In this document: one piece after another, positions 6,524 to 8,185 of the stretch
Layout: every line of letters begins with the position of its first letter
Numbering within the stretch: position 1 is the stretch's first letter
Made by a program: the position numbers and the translations under genes
DNA from: an uncultured Saprospiraceae bacterium
Lineage (GTDB): Bacteria > Bacteroidota > Bacteroidia > Chitinophagales > Saprospiraceae
Assembly: GCA_905479665.1 (NCBI GenBank)
Contig: CAJQNM010000817.1
Span: 1-8,185, forward strand
Length of the DNA: 8,185 nucleotides
Direction: 5' to 3'
The notes under the pieces: generated by a model
Database searches by the model: none
The model's input: the letters and a program-made list of their open reading frames with translations, nothing else
What the model was told of the DNA's origin: nothing

Positions 6524-7504
6524 TTAACTCAATTTAGCAGGCAAAGAGAGAAGTGAATCATCAATGGGCTTGATCTTTTTGATCGCGTCTTTAAGTGGTA
6601 CGAAGACTACTTCATTGTTGTGGATGCCGCACATCACATTTTTCTGACCCGCTAGCAATCCTTCAACCGCTCCATGCCCCATGCGTGTCGCAAGTACTCT
6701 GTCCATCGCAGTGGGAGACCCACCTCGCTGGAGATGACCGATCACTGCGACTTTGGTTTCATAATCCGAGAAGCGTTTTGCGATGAGGTCCGCTATTTCC
6801 TGCGCATTGCCATTTTCATTGCCCTCGGCCACGATCACTAATCCAAAGAGTTTTTTCTTGATCACCATCTTCTCCAGCTCCTTGACCAATACATCGACAT
6901 CTATCGTAGATTCCGGAATCATGATACCACTTGCTCCGCTGCCGAGACCGGTGTAGAGGGCGATATATCCAGAATCCCTGCCCATCACTTCGATAAAAAA
7001 GAGGCGATTGTGTGAATCGGCAGTGTCGCGAATCTTATCTACAGAATCAATGGCTGTATTTACCGCAGTGTCAAAGCCAATGGTGTAATCTGTACCAAAA
7101 ATATCATTGTCGATCGTGCCCGGTATACCGATCACAGGAAATTTATGCTCTGAATAAAAGATGCTGGCTCCGGTAAATGTGCCGTTTCCACCGATCGCAA
7201 TAATGGCATCGATGTCGTTGGCCATCAGTGTGTTGTAGGCCTTTTGCCGACCCTCCTTAGTCATAAATTCTGCGCAACGCGCGGTCTTAAGTACCGTCCC
7301 TCCCTTATGTATGATATTGGCTACGTCGCCTTTTTCCAGCCGGGTAATGTCACCCTTGATCAAGCCATCGTATCCATTGTAAATGCCGTAGACGTGCAAA
7401 TCGTGGTAATTTCCGATTCGTACAACGGCTCGGATGGCAGCGTTCATTCCGGGTGCATCACCTCCTGAGCAAAATACTGCAATACGCTTTACTGTGTTTC
7501 CCAT
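6524..7504 (-). CDS. pfkA: ATP-type 6-phosphofructokinase with altered GGDG motif
   Basis: A 326-residue protein, the normal length for bacterial PfkA, expected to phosphorylate fructose 6-phosphate to fructose 1,6-bisphosphate as a cytoplasmic tetramer. Conserved parts are CSGGDAPGMNAAIR (12-25), TARCAEF (74-80, equivalent of R72), PGTIDND (128-134, base D132), SHNRL (R167), EVMGR (172-176), VAEG (E227) and GHLQRGGSP (256-264). Gly at 108 and 129 marks the ATP type, not the PPi type. Three key positions differ from E. coli PfkA: GGNG at 105-108 (N107 for the Mg-ATP ligand D103), S192 for effector-site E187, and K251 for R243, which binds the fructose-6-phosphate phosphate group. I checked all three codons on the nucleotides (AAC, AGT, AAA). 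The ATG lies inside the end of the upstream sugar kinase gene, with a 16-base overlap. Activity is likely but its kinetics and regulation may be unusual; the N in GGNG could also be a lineage trait. Confidence 0.92.
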   Translation of the reverse strand: MGNTVKRIAVFCSGGDAPGMNAAIRAVVRIGNYHDLHVYGIYNGYDGLIKGDITRLEKGDVANIIHKGGTVLKTARCAEFMTKEGRQKAYNTLMANDIDAIIAIGGNGTFTGASIFYSEHKFPVIGIPGTIDNDIFGTDYTIGFDTAVNTAIDSVDKIRDTADSHNRLFFIEVMGRDSGYIALYTGLGSGASGIMIPESTIDVDVLVKELEKMVIKKKLFGLVIVAEGNENGNAQEIADLIAKRFSDYETKVAVIGHLQRGGSPTAMDRVLATRMGHGAVEGLLAGQKNVMCGIHNNEVVFVPLKDAIKKIKPIDDSLLSLPAKLS

Positions 7505-8185
7505 AGTGTATCATCTTGATGGTACTTGGCAAGACCACGGATGGGCTTTTGGATCACTTCACCGAGAGTCAGACTTGACTGAGCAAGTACCTCATTCAAT
7601 TCGGCGCAAAAGTAAGAAGCTATTGATCCCACGAAGTGAATTTTGAGAGAACTTTTATATTTCAATAAATGATCATGTGTAAAAGACTGAAAAGCAGATC
7701 GTACGACTTCCTTTACAAATTCATCTTCCCTGTTTTCAATGGCAAATCGCGTAAAAGAAGCAATATAGCGGTTGGGAGCTGCCTCTTGATAAAGCGTTTG
7801 GACAAGTTTTCCAGTGCTTTCGGGTGCGATCTCGCTAAAGCGAAGGGATAGTTCTCTGGGCATCTGACCATAGTAGTATGCTCGAAGAAGACGTTTTCCA
7901 ATATCATACCCCCCTCCCTCGTCGGCGAGTAGATATCCCAGATTTACCGCCGATGCAATAATCTTCTCTCCATCATATTGACACGCATTACTGCCTGTAC
8001 CGAGAATGGCCACAACTCCAGGCCCTCTGCCACATAGTGCTCGTGCTGCCCCGAGTATATCAGACTCGACTAGAATTGTCGCCTGGGGAAACAATGGGGT
8101 AAACAGCTGCTGCACAATTTCTCTCGAGGCCGGAGTGTTCACTCCCGCTCCATAATAAAAGAGGTGCTTCACATCAGCACAATCT
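7489..8185 (-). CDS. BadF/BcrA-family ATPase, N-acetylglucosamine kinase-like (5' end outside window)
   Basis: The frame is open through the right edge, so the N-terminus is missing. A GTG at 8172 could be read as a start, but the four codons before it (D-C-A-D) are also open, and a complete family member of roughly 280-300 residues needs the missing phosphate-1 loop (DGGSTKT-like) upstream. Counting from the Val at 8172, the visible ASKHA-fold motifs are FYYGAG (5-10), SDILGAARALCG (37-48), the phosphate-2 loop AILGTGSNACQYDG (55-68), LGYLLADEGGGYDIGKRLL (78-96) and the adenosine loop HFVGSIA (179-185), ending with PIRGLAKY. These match the Bacteroidota proteins annotated as N-acetylglucosamine kinase or BadF/BadG ATPase. 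The role would be ATP-dependent phosphorylation of an amino sugar or related hexose, feeding the phosphofructokinase whose ATG lies inside its last codons. Sugar specificity is not visible; BcrA-type reductase activation is unlikely because no subunit or FeS partner genes are nearby. Confidence 0.87.
   Translation of the reverse strand, partial: DCADVKHLFYYGAGVNTPASREIVQQLFTPLFPQATILVESDILGAARALCGRGPGVVAILGTGSNACQYDGEKIIASAVNLGYLLADEGGGYDIGKRLLRAYYYGQMPRELSLRFSEIAPESTGKLVQTLYQEAAPNRYIASFTRFAIENREDEFVKEVVRSAFQSFTHDHLLKYKSSLKIHFVGSIASYFCAELNEVLAQSSLTLGEVIQKPIRGLAKYHQDDTLWETQ

Noticed and set aside
8170..8172. GTG as the true start of the sugar kinase
   Set aside because: The frame stays open to the window edge, and starting here would lose the phosphate-1 loop needed for an ASKHA kinase. 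A truncated pseudogene cannot be excluded without the neighbouring sequence, but the partial-gene reading is simpler.

Overview
The window looks like chromosomal DNA of a Bacteroidota species, probably a free-living Cytophagia-type bacterium. This is an inference from protein style: a TPR-rich histidine kinase of the HisKA_2 type, a Tat-exported enolase-superfamily enzyme, a Propionibacterium-like PPi-phosphofructokinase, a cytochrome-fused sugar dehydrogenase, and starts with little or no Shine-Dalgarno sequence. I saw no tRNA, rRNA, CRISPR array, insertion sequence or phage signature.

Layout. Bases 1-199 (minus) hold the first 66 codons of a Tat-signal mandelate racemase/muconate lactonizing enzyme-type protein, cut by the window edge. 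A divergent 250-bp gap with one imperfect hairpin follows. On the plus strand come a TPR sensor histidine kinase (450-2414, TTG start) and a small outer-membrane beta-barrel protein (2518-3375). A convergent 102-bp gap with a weak hairpin separates these from a minus-strand run filling the rest of the window. In transcription order the run is: a BadF/BcrA-type (N-acetylglucosamine kinase-like) sugar kinase with its 5' end off the window, an ATP-type 6-phosphofructokinase, cutA, a PPi-type 6-phosphofructokinase, and a cytochrome c-PQQ sugar dehydrogenase fusion.

How the genes fit together. The minus-strand run reads as a sugar-handling operon. The sugar kinase gene overlaps the first phosphofructokinase by 16 nt, that gene is 4 nt from cutA, and the remaining gaps are 59 and 40 nt. 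The two phosphofructokinases carry different donor signatures: one has the PGTIDND motif of ATP enzymes, the other the GGDD/PKTMDND motifs of pyrophosphate enzymes. One transcript could therefore supply both an irreversible and a reversible fructose-6-phosphate phosphorylation step. The ATP-type enzyme has three changes at positions known to matter in E. coli PfkA (D103N, E187S, R243K), which is the most notable observation here. The last gene would oxidise aldoses in the periplasm and pass electrons through its own haem. I see no wholly new system; the unusual content is this two-enzyme glycolytic arrangement and its active-site changes.
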